Origin: DASQUK01 sp046726215 | Lineage (GTDB): Bacteria; Actinomycetota; Acidimicrobiia; Acidimicrobiales; VFJN01 | Direction: 5' to 3' | Length of the DNA: 64,000 nt | Assembly: GCA_046726215.1 (NCBI GenBank) | Contig: JBKPAA010000033.1 | Span: 1-64,000 of the forward strand | Shown here: piece by piece, positions 17,645 to 26,725 of the stretch | How the letters are laid out: each line of letters starts with the position of its first letter | Position numbering within the stretch: the stretch's first letter is position 1 | Program-made: the position numbers and the translations under genes | Notes under the pieces: generated by a model | Told to the model about the DNA's origin: nothing | What the model saw: the letters and a program-made list of their open reading frames with translations, nothing else | Databases searched by the model: none

Positions 17645-18481
17645 ATGGACGACCGCCCGATCGGCATGTTCGACTCCGGCTTCGGGGGGCTCACCGTGGC
17701 CCGGGCGGTGATCGACCTGCTGCCCGCCGAACGCCTCGTGTACGTCGGCGACACGGGCCGCTATCCGTACGGCCCTCGCCCGCTTGGCGAGGTGCGTAGC
17801 TTCGCCCTCGAGATCGCCGGCCACCTGGTCGACGACCACGGCGTGAAGCTGCTGGTGGTGGCCTGCAACACGGCGGCCGCAGCGGCGCCGTTGATCGAGC
17901 TGGAGCGCTCCTTCGGCGTGCCCGTGGTGGGTGTGATCGAGCCCGGTGTCCGGTCGGCCGCCATGGTCACCGAGAGCGGGCGCATCGGCGTGATCGGCAC
18001 CGTTGGCGCGATCGCATCCGGCGCCTACCAGCGCACGTTCGCCCGCCTGGCCCCCGGCATGGAGCTCACATGCGCGGCCTGCCCCGGCTTCGTCGAGTTC
18101 GTGGAGCGGGGTGACACCGCCAGCGACCAGGTCCACGTGCTCGCCGAGCGGCTGCTGGCGCCGCTGCGGGACGCGAAGGTGGACACGCTCCTGCTGGGCT
18201 GCACGCACTATCCGTTCCTGGCGCGCACGATCTCCGACGTGATGGGACGTGACGTGGTGCTGGTGTCGTCGGCCGACGAGACCGCGTTCGATGTGCGGGC
18301 TCAACTCGAAACGAACCTGCGGCGGTTGGGGGCGCCGGCGCACCGGCATGCAACGCAAGTTCGGGTGGATGGGCGCCGTCATCGGTGGCTGTCGTCGGGC
18401 GACGTGCGCGCGTTCCGGGAGCTGGGCCGGCGCCTCCTCGGCCCCGAGCTCGACCACGCCGAGGCGGTCCCCTGGGCGTGA
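17645..18481 (+). CDS. murI: Glutamate racemase MurI
   Basis: 278 aa. It opens with PIGMFDSGFGGLTVARAV and has the two catalytic cysteines in VVACNTAAAAA and LLLGCTHYPFLA, plus DTGRYPYGPRP. It makes D-glutamate for peptidoglycan. A GTG immediately precedes the chosen ATG. The stop overlaps the MBL-fold gene (GTGA), and rph and rdgB follow; this gene order is familiar from actinobacteria such as mycobacteria. Confidence 0.95.
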   Translation: MDDRPIGMFDSGFGGLTVARAVIDLLPAERLVYVGDTGRYPYGPRPLGEVRSFALEIAGHLVDDHGVKLLVVACNTAAAAAPLIELERSFGVPVVGVIEPGVRSAAMVTESGRIGVIGTVGAIASGAYQRTFARLAPGMELTCAACPGFVEFVERGDTASDQVHVLAERLLAPLRDAKVDTLLLGCTHYPFLARTISDVMGRDVVLVSSADETAFDVRAQLETNLRRLGAPAHRHATQVRVDGRRHRWLSSGDVRAFRELGRRLLGPELDHAEAVPWA

Positions 18482-19221
18482 GCGGCGTCACCGACCTGAG
18501 TCTGACCGTGCTCGGGTGTTCGGGGACCTACCCCGGCGAGGGCGGCGCCTGCAGCGGCTACCTGGTGCGCAGCCCCGGCGCGTCGGTGGTCCTCGACCTC
18601 GGCGCCGGCACGCTGGCCAACCTCCAGGAGCACCTGAAGCTCGGGGACATCGACGCCCTGGTGCTCAGCCACGTCCACCCGGACCACTGGCTCGACCTGC
18701 CCCTGCTGCGCAACGCCATGCGTTACGTGCTGGGCATCGACGGGCTCCCCGTCTATGGAACGGCCGAGACCTGGCTCATCGCCGAGGTCGTCATCGGCGA
18801 GCTGCCGCCCACGCTGAGGTGGCACAGCATCAACGAGTCGTCGGTCGTCGAGGTCGGCGACCAGGTCCTGCGCTTCAGCCGCACCGACCACCCGGTGGAG
18901 ACCCTCGCAGTGCGGGTCGATGCCGGAGGTCGGTCGCTGCTCTACAGCGCCGACACCGGATCGGCCTGGGATCCCGGCGCGGCGGGGGCCGATGTCGATC
19001 TGATGGTCTGCGAGGCCTCGCTGGAGCCGGGGAACGAGGGGCGGGTCCAGCATCTGTCGGCACGGCAGGCCGGCAAGCTGGGCCGCACGTTGGACGCCGG
19101 CCGGCTGGTGGTCACGCACGTGGTGCCCGGCGTCGACCCCGAGGCCCAGCGCGATCTGGCCGAACAGGCCTTCGGCGGCCCGGTGGAGCTGGCGGCGTCC
19201 AACCGGTCCTTCGAGGTCTGA
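18478..19221 (+). CDS. MBL-fold metallo-hydrolase
   Basis: 247 aa from the GTG overlapping the murI stop. The metal motif is HVHPDHWLD, with a later ADTGSAW and THVVPGVDP. The start LGCSGTYPGEGGACSGYLV fits the RNase Z/ElaC-like and phosphodiesterase branch of the superfamily. In mycobacteria the murI neighbour is a cyclic-nucleotide phosphodiesterase-like MBL protein, which is a possible role here. The exact substrate is not shown by sequence. Confidence 0.85.
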   Translation: MSGVTDLSLTVLGCSGTYPGEGGACSGYLVRSPGASVVLDLGAGTLANLQEHLKLGDIDALVLSHVHPDHWLDLPLLRNAMRYVLGIDGLPVYGTAETWLIAEVVIGELPPTLRWHSINESSVVEVGDQVLRFSRTDHPVETLAVRVDAGGRSLLYSADTGSAWDPGAAGADVDLMVCEASLEPGNEGRVQHLSARQAGKLGRTLDAGRLVVTHVVPGVDPEAQRDLAEQAFGGPVELAASNRSFEV

Positions 19222-19277
19222 GCGGGTCCATATGCGGCGGGCGGGTCGCGCCGGGGTGACTGTTACGGTGCCGACCC

Positions 19278-20030
19278 ATGAGAGCCGACGGACGAGCCCC
19301 CGATGAGCTGCGGCCGGTCACCTTCGAGCGTGACTTCACCGAGATGGCCGCCGGCTCGTGCCTGGTCAGCTTCGGAAACACACGGGTGTTGTGCACGGCG
19401 TCGATCGACGACGACGTCCCCCGGTGGATGCGGGGACGCGGCCGGGGCTGGGTCACCGCCGAGTACTCGATGCTGCCGGGCTCGTCGCCCGAACGGATCC
19501 GGCGTGAGGTCAAGGACGGCCGACCGTCGGGGCGGACCCAGGAGATCCAACGGCTCGTGGGCCGGGCGCTGCGCTCGGTGTGTGACATGCAGCTCCTGGG
19601 CGAGCGCCAGGTGATCGTCGATTGCGACGTCCTCCAGGCCGACGGCGGCACCCGCACGGCGTCGATCTGCGGCGGCTACCTGGCCCTGCACGATGCGCTC
19701 AGCCGCCTGGTGGGCCAGGGCGTGATCCGCGCCCACCCGCTGGTCGCGTTCTGCGCGGCCGTGTCGGTGGGCGTGGTCGACGGCGCCGCGGTGCTCGACC
19801 TGCCCTACGTCGAGGACAGCCGGGCCGAGGTCGACATGAACCTGGTGATGACGTCGGAGGGCCGGTTCGTCGAGGTGCAGGGCACCGCAGAGGGCGCGGC
19901 GTTCACCCGGACCGAGCTGGACGAGATGGTGGCCCTGGGCGAGAAGGGCATCGCCGAGATCATCGAGCTGCAGCAGGAGATGGTCGCCGAGCCGCCACCG
20001 CTGCGCCCGGTGGTCCCAGACCGCCGGTGA
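19278..20030 (+). CDS. rph: Ribonuclease PH
   Basis: 250 aa. It has the RPVTFERDFTEMAAGSCLVS start, the phosphate-binding GRSGRTQEIQRL-type segment (here GRPSGRTQEIQRLVGRALR), and VDCDVLQADGGTRTASICG. The enzyme trims tRNA 3' ends with phosphate. The stop overlaps the rdgB start by 4 bases (GTGA). Confidence 0.95.
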   Translation: MRADGRAPDELRPVTFERDFTEMAAGSCLVSFGNTRVLCTASIDDDVPRWMRGRGRGWVTAEYSMLPGSSPERIRREVKDGRPSGRTQEIQRLVGRALRSVCDMQLLGERQVIVDCDVLQADGGTRTASICGGYLALHDALSRLVGQGVIRAHPLVAFCAAVSVGVVDGAAVLDLPYVEDSRAEVDMNLVMTSEGRFVEVQGTAEGAAFTRTELDEMVALGEKGIAEIIELQQEMVAEPPPLRPVVPDRR

Positions 20031-20638
20031 GCGACCGCGCCGATGGGCCCGGCCGCCCGACGGGCGGGGGCCCGCGGCTGTTCCTGGCGACCGGGAACGC
20101 GCACAAGGTCGACGAGGTCCGGGCCATTCTGGGCGGTCTCGGCTACGAGGTGGTCGGGTGTGATCCCAGGGTCGACGAGACCGGTTCCACCTTCGAGGAG
20201 AACGCACTGCTGAAGGCCCGGGCGGTGGCGGCGTCGGCCGGTTATGTCGCGATCGCCGACGACTCGGGGATCGAGATCGACGCACTGGGTGGCGGTCCCG
20301 GCGTGCGATCGGCGCGGTGGGCGGCCGACGGCGACTGGATCCCCCGGGTCCTGCGCGAGCTGGCCGGCGTGCCGGCGGCGGAGCGGGGCTGTCGCTACGT
20401 CTGCGCAGCCGCCGCGGTGTGGCCCGTCCCGCACGCACGCGAGTTCGTTGTGCGGGGCGTGGTCGAGGGGCGGGTGGCGGAGGCGCCCCGGGGGACGGGT
20501 GGCTTCGGTTACGACCCGATCATGATCCCCAGCGAGGGCGACGGCCGGACCTTCGCCGAGATGTCCGCCGCCGAGAAGCACGCGCTCAGCCACCGAGGCC
20601 GGGCCTTCCGCCGGTTGGCCCCCCACTTCGTCGACTGA
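20027..20638 (+). CDS. rdgB: RdgB/HAM1 non-canonical purine NTP pyrophosphatase
   Basis: 203 aa from GTG 20027. Family motifs are LATGNAHKVDEVRAIL, STFEENALLKARA, the catalytic ADDSGIEIDALGG-PGV-SARW run, and GFGYDPIMIP. It hydrolyses dITP/XTP to keep deaminated purines out of DNA. It is the last gene of the murI-MBL-rph-rdgB run. Its stop is 2 bases from the convergent aconitase stop. Confidence 0.95.
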   Translation: MSDRADGPGRPTGGGPRLFLATGNAHKVDEVRAILGGLGYEVVGCDPRVDETGSTFEENALLKARAVAASAGYVAIADDSGIEIDALGGGPGVRSARWAADGDWIPRVLRELAGVPAAERGCRYVCAAAAVWPVPHAREFVVRGVVEGRVAEAPRGTGGFGYDPIMIPSEGDGRTFAEMSAAEKHALSHRGRAFRRLAPHFVD

Positions 20639-20639
20639 G

Positions 20640-23522
20640 TCAGCGCCGTGCCAGATGCTGGCGCAAGACGTACTGGAGGATCCCCCCGTGGTGGTAGTAG
20701 GCGGTCTCCATGGGTGTGTCGAGGCGGGCGATGACGGGGATGCGGACGCCTTCGGCGTCCACCGCGAGGCGGGCACCGATGAGCGTCGCCGGGTCCGTGC
20801 CGGCCAGCCCGCGGACCGTGAACGTCTCGGTTCCGGCCACACCGAGCGAATCCCACGTCGCGCCCTCCGCAAGCTGGAGGGGCAGCACGCCCATGCCGAT
20901 GAGGTTGGACCGGTGGATGCGCTCGAAGCTCTCGGCGATCACGGCCCGCACCCCGAGCAGCGCGGTGCCCTTGGCAGCCCAGTCGCGCGACGACCCCGAG
21001 CCGTACTCCTTGCCGGCCAGTACGACCAACGGCACGCCCTCGGCGCGGTAGCGCTCGGCGGCCTCGTAGATCGTCATCTCGTCGCCTGACGGCTGGTGGC
21101 GGGTGACACCACCCTCGGTTCCGGGAGCGAGCCGGTTGCGGATGCGGCGGTTGGCGAACGTGCCCCGGATCATCACCTCGTGGTTGCCACGCCGCGACCC
21201 GTAGGAGTTGAAGTCGGCGGAGGCGACGCCCTGTTCGATCAGCCAGCGCCCGGCCGGGCTGTCAGGGTGGATCGCTCCGGCGGGGGAGATGTGGTCGGTG
21301 GTGACGCTGTCGCCGAGCACGGCCAGCGCCCTGGCCGCTTCGACGTCCGTGAGCGGCGTCGGCTCGTCGGGCATGCCGTCGAAGTAGGGCGGCCGCCGCA
21401 CGTAGGTGGACGCGTCCGACCACTCGTAGGCGCCCCCCGCCGGCACCGGCAGCGAGCGCCACATGTCATCGCCGTCGAAGACCTCGCCATACGCGGTTCG
21501 GAACATGTCCGACACCAGCACGTCCTCGATCACGGCGTTGACCTCGGCCTCGGTGGGCCACAGGTTGGCGAGCGTCACCGGCTCGCCCGTGGGGTCGGTG
21601 CCGAGGGGCTCGGAGGCGAGGTCGATGTCCATCGTCCCCGCCAGGGCATACGCGACCACCAGCGGCGGTGACGCCAAGTAGTTCATGCGGACATCGGGGT
21701 TGATGCGCCCCTCGAAGTTGCGGTTCCCCGACAGCACCGACACCAGCGCTAGCCCGTGCTCGTTGGCGGCGGCGGCGACCGGCGGGGGCAGCGGCCCCGA
21801 GTTGCCGATGCACGTCGTGCAGCCGAAGCCCACGAGGCCGAAGCCGAGCTTCTCGAGGTCGGGCAGCAGCCCGGCCCGTTCGAGGTAGTCGACCACCACC
21901 TTGGACCCCGGGGCCAGCGAGGTCTTCACCCACGGTTTGCGGCTCAGACCGCGCTCCACCGCCTTTCGCGCCAGCAGACCCGCGCCCACCATGACCTGCG
22001 GGTTCGACGTGTTGGTGCAGCTGGTAATGGCGGCGATGGCGAGGTGGCCATGGTCGAGCTCGACGTCAACCTCCTCGTCGAGGCCGGCCGACGCGTCGAG
22101 GTGGACCGGCACCCGCCGGTGCGGGCGGCCCTGGGCCTCGCCGCCGAGGTCCGCCGCGGCGTCGTCGAGGCCACCGTTGGGGTGCCGACCGTCCTGGATG
22201 GCGGCCGGCGGGTCACTGGCCGGGAACGAGGCTGCGTCGGCGTCGTCGTAGGCGTGCCCAATCGACACTGGCGTGCCGGCGCCCGTGGGCGGCGCGGCGG
22301 ACGTGGCGGCCGTCGCCGAGGACTCGGGCAGCGAGTCCAGCAGCGCGACGGCGAAGCGCTGCTTGGCCTCGCGCAGCGGCACCCGATCCTGTGGTCGGGA
22401 GGGCCCGGCGATGCACGGCTCGACCGTGGACAGGTCGAGCTCGAGGGTCTCGGTGAACGTCGGCTCGGCTGCGGGGTCGTGCCACAGGCCCTGTTCCTTC
22501 GTGTAGGCCTCGACCAGGTCGACGAGCTCGTCCGGGCGGCCGGTGAAGCGCAGGTAGCGCAGCGTCTCGTCGTCCACCGGGAAGATCGTGATCGTGGAGC
22601 CGTACTCAGGGGACATGTTGCCGATCGTGGCCCGGTTCTCGACCGGCACGTTGGCCACCCCCGGGCCGTAGAACTCGACGAAGCGGCCCACCACCCCGTG
22701 GGACCGCAGCATGTTGGTGACGGTGAGGACCAGATCGGTGGCGGTGGCGCCCTCCGGCAGCTCCCCCGACAGCTTGAAACCCACGACCTCGGGGATGAGC
22801 ATCGAGATGGGCTGGCCCAACAGCGCCGCCTCGGCCTCGATGCCACCGACGCCCCAGCCGACCACGCCCAGGCCGTTGACCATCGGCGTGTGTGAGTCGG
22901 TGCCCACGAGCGTGTCGGGAAAGGCGGCGCCGTCGCGGGTGGCCACCACGGTGGCCAGGTACTCGAGGTTGACCTGGTGGCAGATGCCGGTGGCGGGCGG
23001 CACCACCCGGAACCGGCCGAACGCCTGCTGGCCCCAGCGGAGGAACTGGTAGCGCTCGAGGTTCCGCCGGTACTCCAGCTCGGCGTTGCGGGCCAGGGCC
23101 TCCGGGCGGCCGAACACGTCGACCTGCACCGAGTGGTCGATCACCAGGTCGGCGGGGATGAGCGGGTCGAGCGACTGCGGGTCGCCGCCCTTCTCGCCGA
23201 CGGCATGGCGCACCGCCGCGAGGTCAACGACCGCGGGGACCCCGGTGAAGTCCTGCATGAGCACGCGGGCGGGCAGGAACGAGATCTCCCGCGCCTCGTC
23301 GCCGGCACCGTCGCGTCCTCCCGACCACGCTGCGAGGGCGGCGATGTCGTCGTCGGTCACCCGCACCCCATCGTTGTGGCGCAGCAGGTTCTCGAGCAGG
23401 ACCTTGAGCGAATAGGGCAGCCGGGCCGGGTCCCCGAAGTCGTCCTCGAGGGCGGCGAGCCGCTGGATCTCGTACCGCCGCCCGCCTGCGTCGAGGTTGG
23501 CACGGGCATCGATGGCGGCCAT
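20640..23522 (-). CDS. acn: Aconitate hydratase (AcnA type)
   Basis: 960 aa from ATG 23522. Cluster-ligand cysteines are in AAITSCTNTSNP and GFGCTTCIGNSGP. Also present are VPPATGICHQVNLE, DSHTPMVNGLG and GSSRDWAAKG. It converts citrate to isocitrate in the TCA cycle. Between the two main domains (about residues 400-495) lies an Ala/Asp-rich insertion containing ASFPASDPPA, longer than in E. coli AcnA. Insertions at this place are known in actinobacterial aconitases. An in-frame upstream region (to 23729) looks like non-coding Arg/Pro sequence. Confidence 0.95.
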   Translation of the reverse strand: MAAIDARANLDAGGRRYEIQRLAALEDDFGDPARLPYSLKVLLENLLRHNDGVRVTDDDIAALAAWSGGRDGAGDEAREISFLPARVLMQDFTGVPAVVDLAAVRHAVGEKGGDPQSLDPLIPADLVIDHSVQVDVFGRPEALARNAELEYRRNLERYQFLRWGQQAFGRFRVVPPATGICHQVNLEYLATVVATRDGAAFPDTLVGTDSHTPMVNGLGVVGWGVGGIEAEAALLGQPISMLIPEVVGFKLSGELPEGATATDLVLTVTNMLRSHGVVGRFVEFYGPGVANVPVENRATIGNMSPEYGSTITIFPVDDETLRYLRFTGRPDELVDLVEAYTKEQGLWHDPAAEPTFTETLELDLSTVEPCIAGPSRPQDRVPLREAKQRFAVALLDSLPESSATAATSAAPPTGAGTPVSIGHAYDDADAASFPASDPPAAIQDGRHPNGGLDDAAADLGGEAQGRPHRRVPVHLDASAGLDEEVDVELDHGHLAIAAITSCTNTSNPQVMVGAGLLARKAVERGLSRKPWVKTSLAPGSKVVVDYLERAGLLPDLEKLGFGLVGFGCTTCIGNSGPLPPPVAAAANEHGLALVSVLSGNRNFEGRINPDVRMNYLASPPLVVAYALAGTMDIDLASEPLGTDPTGEPVTLANLWPTEAEVNAVIEDVLVSDMFRTAYGEVFDGDDMWRSLPVPAGGAYEWSDASTYVRRPPYFDGMPDEPTPLTDVEAARALAVLGDSVTTDHISPAGAIHPDSPAGRWLIEQGVASADFNSYGSRRGNHEVMIRGTFANRRIRNRLAPGTEGGVTRHQPSGDEMTIYEAAERYRAEGVPLVVLAGKEYGSGSSRDWAAKGTALLGVRAVIAESFERIHRSNLIGMGVLPLQLAEGATWDSLGVAGTETFTVRGLAGTDPATLIGARLAVDAEGVRIPVIARLDTPMETAYYHHGGILQYVLRQHLARR

Positions 23523-23527
23523 GGGGC

Positions 23528-23989
23528 TCACGCTACAGCGCCACCCCTCCGGCTCCCGTAGCGGAAGGCGGCGACCACTGCGGCCAGCAACGCGGCCGTC
23601 GTGGCCGCCTCGGTCCACGGGCCGTGGGGCCCCTCGTTCTGGATGTTGCCGTGGAACCGGTCGACGGCAGGTGGGAACGGCGAACGGCCGAAGAAGTGGC
23701 GGGCGGGCTTGTCGAGGTCGATGAGGCACGCGCCGGCCAGCCCGAAGAGCGTGCTGCGCCGCAGCGAGGGCGGCGCGGTGGCGGCCACCGCCGCAGTGAC
23801 GCCGAGCCCGATGGTGCCGTCGATGCGGGCCAGCCTGAGAAACTCGTCGCTGCCCATGTCCAGACCGCCGAAGTGCGGTGTCATGTCCATCAGGACATGC
23901 GACATGACCCCGACGGCAAACGCCGGCACCGGCCGCAGCACCACGGCGCCTATCGCCGCGCCGGCCAGCGCGTGGTTGGTCACGAACAC
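23528..23989 (-). CDS. Hypothetical membrane protein (YdjM-like)
   Basis: 153 aa. The start FVTNHALAGAAIGAVVLRPV, then VGVMSHVLMDMTPHFG, has the His/Asp pattern of membrane-bound 'metal-dependent hydrolase' proteins of the YdjM sort. A second hydrophobic pair follows, with RFHGNIQNEGPHGPW near the end. It sits 5 bases upstream of nothing shared with aconitase: aconitase begins at 23522 and this gene ends at 23528, same strand, so they may be co-transcribed with this gene first. The function is unknown. Confidence 0.6.
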   Translation of the reverse strand: MFVTNHALAGAAIGAVVLRPVPAFAVGVMSHVLMDMTPHFGGLDMGSDEFLRLARIDGTIGLGVTAAVAATAPPSLRRSTLFGLAGACLIDLDKPARHFFGRSPFPPAVDRFHGNIQNEGPHGPWTEAATTAALLAAVVAAFRYGSRRGGAVA

Positions 23990-24029
23990 CAGCGGAACCT
24001 ACAGCGGCGCTGCCGCCGCCGTTGTGCGG

Positions 24030-25055
24030 TCACCCCTCCTTGGCCGCCCGGCTGGGTGCGACCCGGGGCGGCTCGTTGGGCATCTTGGGGTAGACGGGCG
24101 GCCACGGGGCGTCCATGAGCCCGTTGGCCATGTCGCGCTCCGACATCGCCAGGAGCGGCTCGAGCGACTGGAGCTCGTCCCCCATGGCCGCCCAGGGATC
24201 GCCGCGTTCGGCAACGCGGGCGGGCACCGTCGAGAGGGTGAGGTCGTCCGGAGTCACGCCCTCCAGCTCGTCCCACGACAGCGGGGTCGACACCTGCCCG
24301 CCGACCCGTGCCCGCACCGACCAGGCCCCGAAGACCGTCTTGTGCGGCGCGTTCTGGTTGTAGTCGATGAAGATCCGCTCGCCCCGCTCCTCCTTCCACC
24401 AGGCGGCGGTGATGAGGTCGGGTCGACGGCGTTCGAGCTCGCGGGCCGCGGCCACCGCCGCCGCGCGCACCTGGTAGGAGTCCCACCGGGGCTGGAGGCG
24501 GGCGTAGACGTGGATGCCGCGGTTGCCGGTCGTCTTGGGAAACGACGTGACGCCCACCTCGTCGAGGAGTGCCCGCACCTCGCCGGCCGCCCGGACCGCC
24601 TCGGCGAAGCCGGTGCCGGGCTGCGGATCGAGGTCGAGGCGAAGCTCGTCGGCGTGGTCGGGGTCGGCCGCCAGGTTGGGCCACACGTGGAAGCCGAGGC
24701 ACGTGAGGTTGACGGCCCAGGCGACGTGGGCGACGTCGGCGGCCACCAGCGCCTGCGACGGCGTGCCGTTGACGGTGCTGACGGTCGTGGTCTGCAGCCA
24801 GTCGGGGATCTCCTTGGGCACCCGTTTCTGGAAGAAGTTCGGCCCACCGGCACCCTCGGGGAAACGCTGCATGAGCACGGGCCGCCCGCCCATCGTCCGC
24901 ATCAGCGACTCGTCGATGGCCAGGTAGTAGCGGACGAGGTCGAGCTTGGTGTCGCCCCGCTCGGGAAAGAACACCTTGTGGGGGCTGGTGATGCGGACCT
25001 CGTGGCCCGCAGCCTCCACCACCTCGACGTCGCTCGCGGGCGCCATGCCCGGCAC
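24030..25055 (-). CDS. LigD-type DNA polymerase/primase domain protein
   Basis: 341 aa from GTG 25055. It has HEVRITSPHKVFFPERGDTK at the start, NFFQKRVPKEIPDW, the catalytic acidic motif ELRLDLDPQPGTGF, and KTTGNRGIHVYARL. These are the archaeo-eukaryotic primase (LigD polymerase) domain signs used in non-homologous end joining. There is no attached ligase or nuclease domain, as in stand-alone PolDom proteins of actinobacteria, and no ku gene in the window. Confidence 0.9.
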   Translation of the reverse strand: MPGMAPASDVEVVEAAGHEVRITSPHKVFFPERGDTKLDLVRYYLAIDESLMRTMGGRPVLMQRFPEGAGGPNFFQKRVPKEIPDWLQTTTVSTVNGTPSQALVAADVAHVAWAVNLTCLGFHVWPNLAADPDHADELRLDLDPQPGTGFAEAVRAAGEVRALLDEVGVTSFPKTTGNRGIHVYARLQPRWDSYQVRAAAVAAARELERRRPDLITAAWWKEERGERIFIDYNQNAPHKTVFGAWSVRARVGGQVSTPLSWDELEGVTPDDLTLSTVPARVAERGDPWAAMGDELQSLEPLLAMSERDMANGLMDAPWPPVYPKMPNEPPRVAPSRAAKEG

Positions 25056-25082
25056 GGTAGCGGCCCCCTGGTGGCCTACCGC

Positions 25083-25108
25083 CGTCTTTGAAGATCTTCA
25101 AAGACTTT
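25083..25108. repeat. Collapsed copy of a palindromic repeat
   Basis: GTCTTTGAAGATCTTCAAAG and the following AC form a perfect 22-bp palindrome. Its arms are the same as the outer arms of the repeats at 25589 and 42609, but the inner part is missing. It covers the stop codon of the DUF559 remnant. Confidence 0.6.
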
Positions 25109-25545
25109 GGAGGCGGCTCTCGACGAGCTGGATCAGCTCGCGACGGACCGCGGTACGGCGCTTCCGCAGGTGGGTCGACGTGTAGCGGAGCAGGTGCCAC
25201 CCGTCGAGCACGAGGCGGTTCTGTCGCTCGTCGCAGTGATCGAGCGACTCCCGGGTGGCACGGGTCTCGAGCCCGTCGACCTCAACGCCCACCTTCGCGG
25301 CCGGCACGGCGAAGTCGAGCACGTACCGGCGACCGTCGAGCTGCACCTCGAACTGGTATTCGACCTGCACGCCCGCGCTCTTCGCCACGGCTGCGAACGT
25401 GGACTCGAGCGGGCTGTAGGTCTTGGCGTGGCCGAGGGCCCGCCGCGCCGGTGATGCCGTTCCTCATGGCGTGGGATAACCCGACGACCCCGTGCTGGGG
25501 CCGCGCGAGACGGTCGAGACGGTCATCAACGGTGCGAGTGTCCAC
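25098..25545 (-). pseudogene. Remnant of AbiEi/DUF559-type (VSR-like endonuclease fold) protein
   Basis: Two frames are needed. From ATG 25545 the reading DDRLDRLARPQHGVVGLSHA is like the N-terminus of AbiEi-type antitoxin/DUF559 proteins. After ~35 residues the family's middle is missing. In another frame LGHAKTYSPLESTFAAVAKS leads into a good PD-(D/E)xK-like core, DGRRYVLDFAVP, VGVEVDGLETR and LDGWHLLRYT. A shorter ORF from GTG 25388 (96 aa) could still be made. The locus is flanked on both sides by palindromic repeats (25083, 25589). Confidence 0.6.
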
Positions 25546-25588
25546 CTTCCGATTACATCAGATAGGTATGACAAGCAGCGTCAACCCC

Positions 25589-25640
25589 GGTCTTTGAAGA
25601 AAATGCGGGCTATAGCACCGGAAAATCTTCAAAGTCGCCC
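25589..25640 (+). repeat. Palindromic repeat, copy A
   Basis: TTTGAAGA ... TCTTCAAA arms enclose AAATGCGGGCTATAGCACCG. The reverse complement of the element at 42609 matches it at nearly every position over about 50 bp. It lies between two minus-strand genes (the DUF559 remnant and the PLP enzyme). Confidence 0.75.
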
Positions 25641-25645
25641 TTGGG

Positions 25646-26662
25646 TCACCAGCCCCGGAGGTCTACCGGCCAGACGTCCGTGACCTCGGCGGCCGGACCC
25701 TGGCCCACGACCACGAACATCCGGTCGTGGAGGGCGACGGTGGGGTCGACGTGGGCGGGGAGGACCCGCACCCGGTCGCCCACTCGCACCGGCCGCTCGG
25801 AGCGGGTGCCGAAGGTGATGTGCTCGTCGGAGACGAACCAGCAGTCGCCGGCGTCGACGACCGTCGGGTCGCCGTGGTCCATGCCCAACGCCTTGAGACC
25901 GGCGTCGAGCACCGCCCATCCCCCCTGGTTGACCGAGATCACGCTGGTCCACAGGTACAAGGCGTTGCGGAAGGCCGGTGCGTGGGGCGCGTACTCGGTG
26001 TCCATCAGGCAGTACGACCCCGCCTGGATCTCGGTCGCCCACAGGTTGCAGTCGTAGGTTCCGGTACCGCCGGCGGACACGACATCGCCGCCCACGTCGC
26101 CGTGCGCCGCCAGCAGGAGCTTCATCGCCGCGTCGACCGCCGGCACCTTCTTGTCCCGGGGTTCCCGCATGAGGTGGCCCTCGTAGCCCATGACCCCCCG
26201 CACGGTGAGCCCCGCCGCCCGCGCCCGCTCGGCGATCCGGCCGGCGTCCCCGGGCTCGCAGCCGCACCGGGGAAGCCCGACGTTCACGTCGACGAGCACC
26301 TCCCGCACACCGCCGGCCGCGGCCGCAGCGACGGTCTCGTCGGAGTCGACGGCGACCGTGACCCGTGCGGTCCCGGCCGCCACCAGAGCGCCGAGGCGCC
26401 GGCAGTCGAGCACCTCGTTGGCCAGCAGCAGGTCCTCGCCGAGCTCGGCGGCGGCCATGCCCTCGACCTCTCGGACGGTGGCGCAGCAGAACGTGCGGTG
26501 GCCGGCGGCGGCGAGCTGCTGGGCCAGGGCGGTCGACTTGAACGCCTTGACATGGGGCCGCAGTCGGGGGCCCGGCAGGGCGCCGGCCATGGCGGTCACG
26601 TTGTGCTCGAACGCCTGGCGGTCGACGATCAAGGCGGGTGTGGCAACGTCTCCCAACTTCAC
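25646..26662 (-). CDS. Alanine-racemase-fold D-amino-acid (D-threonine aldolase / D-serine dehydratase-like) PLP enzyme
   Basis: 338 aa from GTG 26662. The N-terminal barrel has TPALIVDRQAFEHNV and the Schiff-base lysine in RPHVKAFKSTALAQQ. The C-terminal part has FVSDEHITFGTRSERPVRVG and a metal-site-like LPAHVDPTVALHD, which is the DSD1/D-threonine aldolase pattern. Members need PLP and a divalent metal. Substrate is uncertain. Its stop lies just inside the repeat at 25589. Confidence 0.85.
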   Translation of the reverse strand: MKLGDVATPALIVDRQAFEHNVTAMAGALPGPRLRPHVKAFKSTALAQQLAAAGHRTFCCATVREVEGMAAAELGEDLLLANEVLDCRRLGALVAAGTARVTVAVDSDETVAAAAAGGVREVLVDVNVGLPRCGCEPGDAGRIAERARAAGLTVRGVMGYEGHLMREPRDKKVPAVDAAMKLLLAAHGDVGGDVVSAGGTGTYDCNLWATEIQAGSYCLMDTEYAPHAPAFRNALYLWTSVISVNQGGWAVLDAGLKALGMDHGDPTVVDAGDCWFVSDEHITFGTRSERPVRVGDRVRVLPAHVDPTVALHDRMFVVVGQGPAAEVTDVWPVDLRGW

Positions 26663-26725
26663 GAGCTGCGACGCTACCCCGGGGCGTCCCGCCGCCTCGG
26701 GGTAGCCCGGCCCACGTCACACCGG

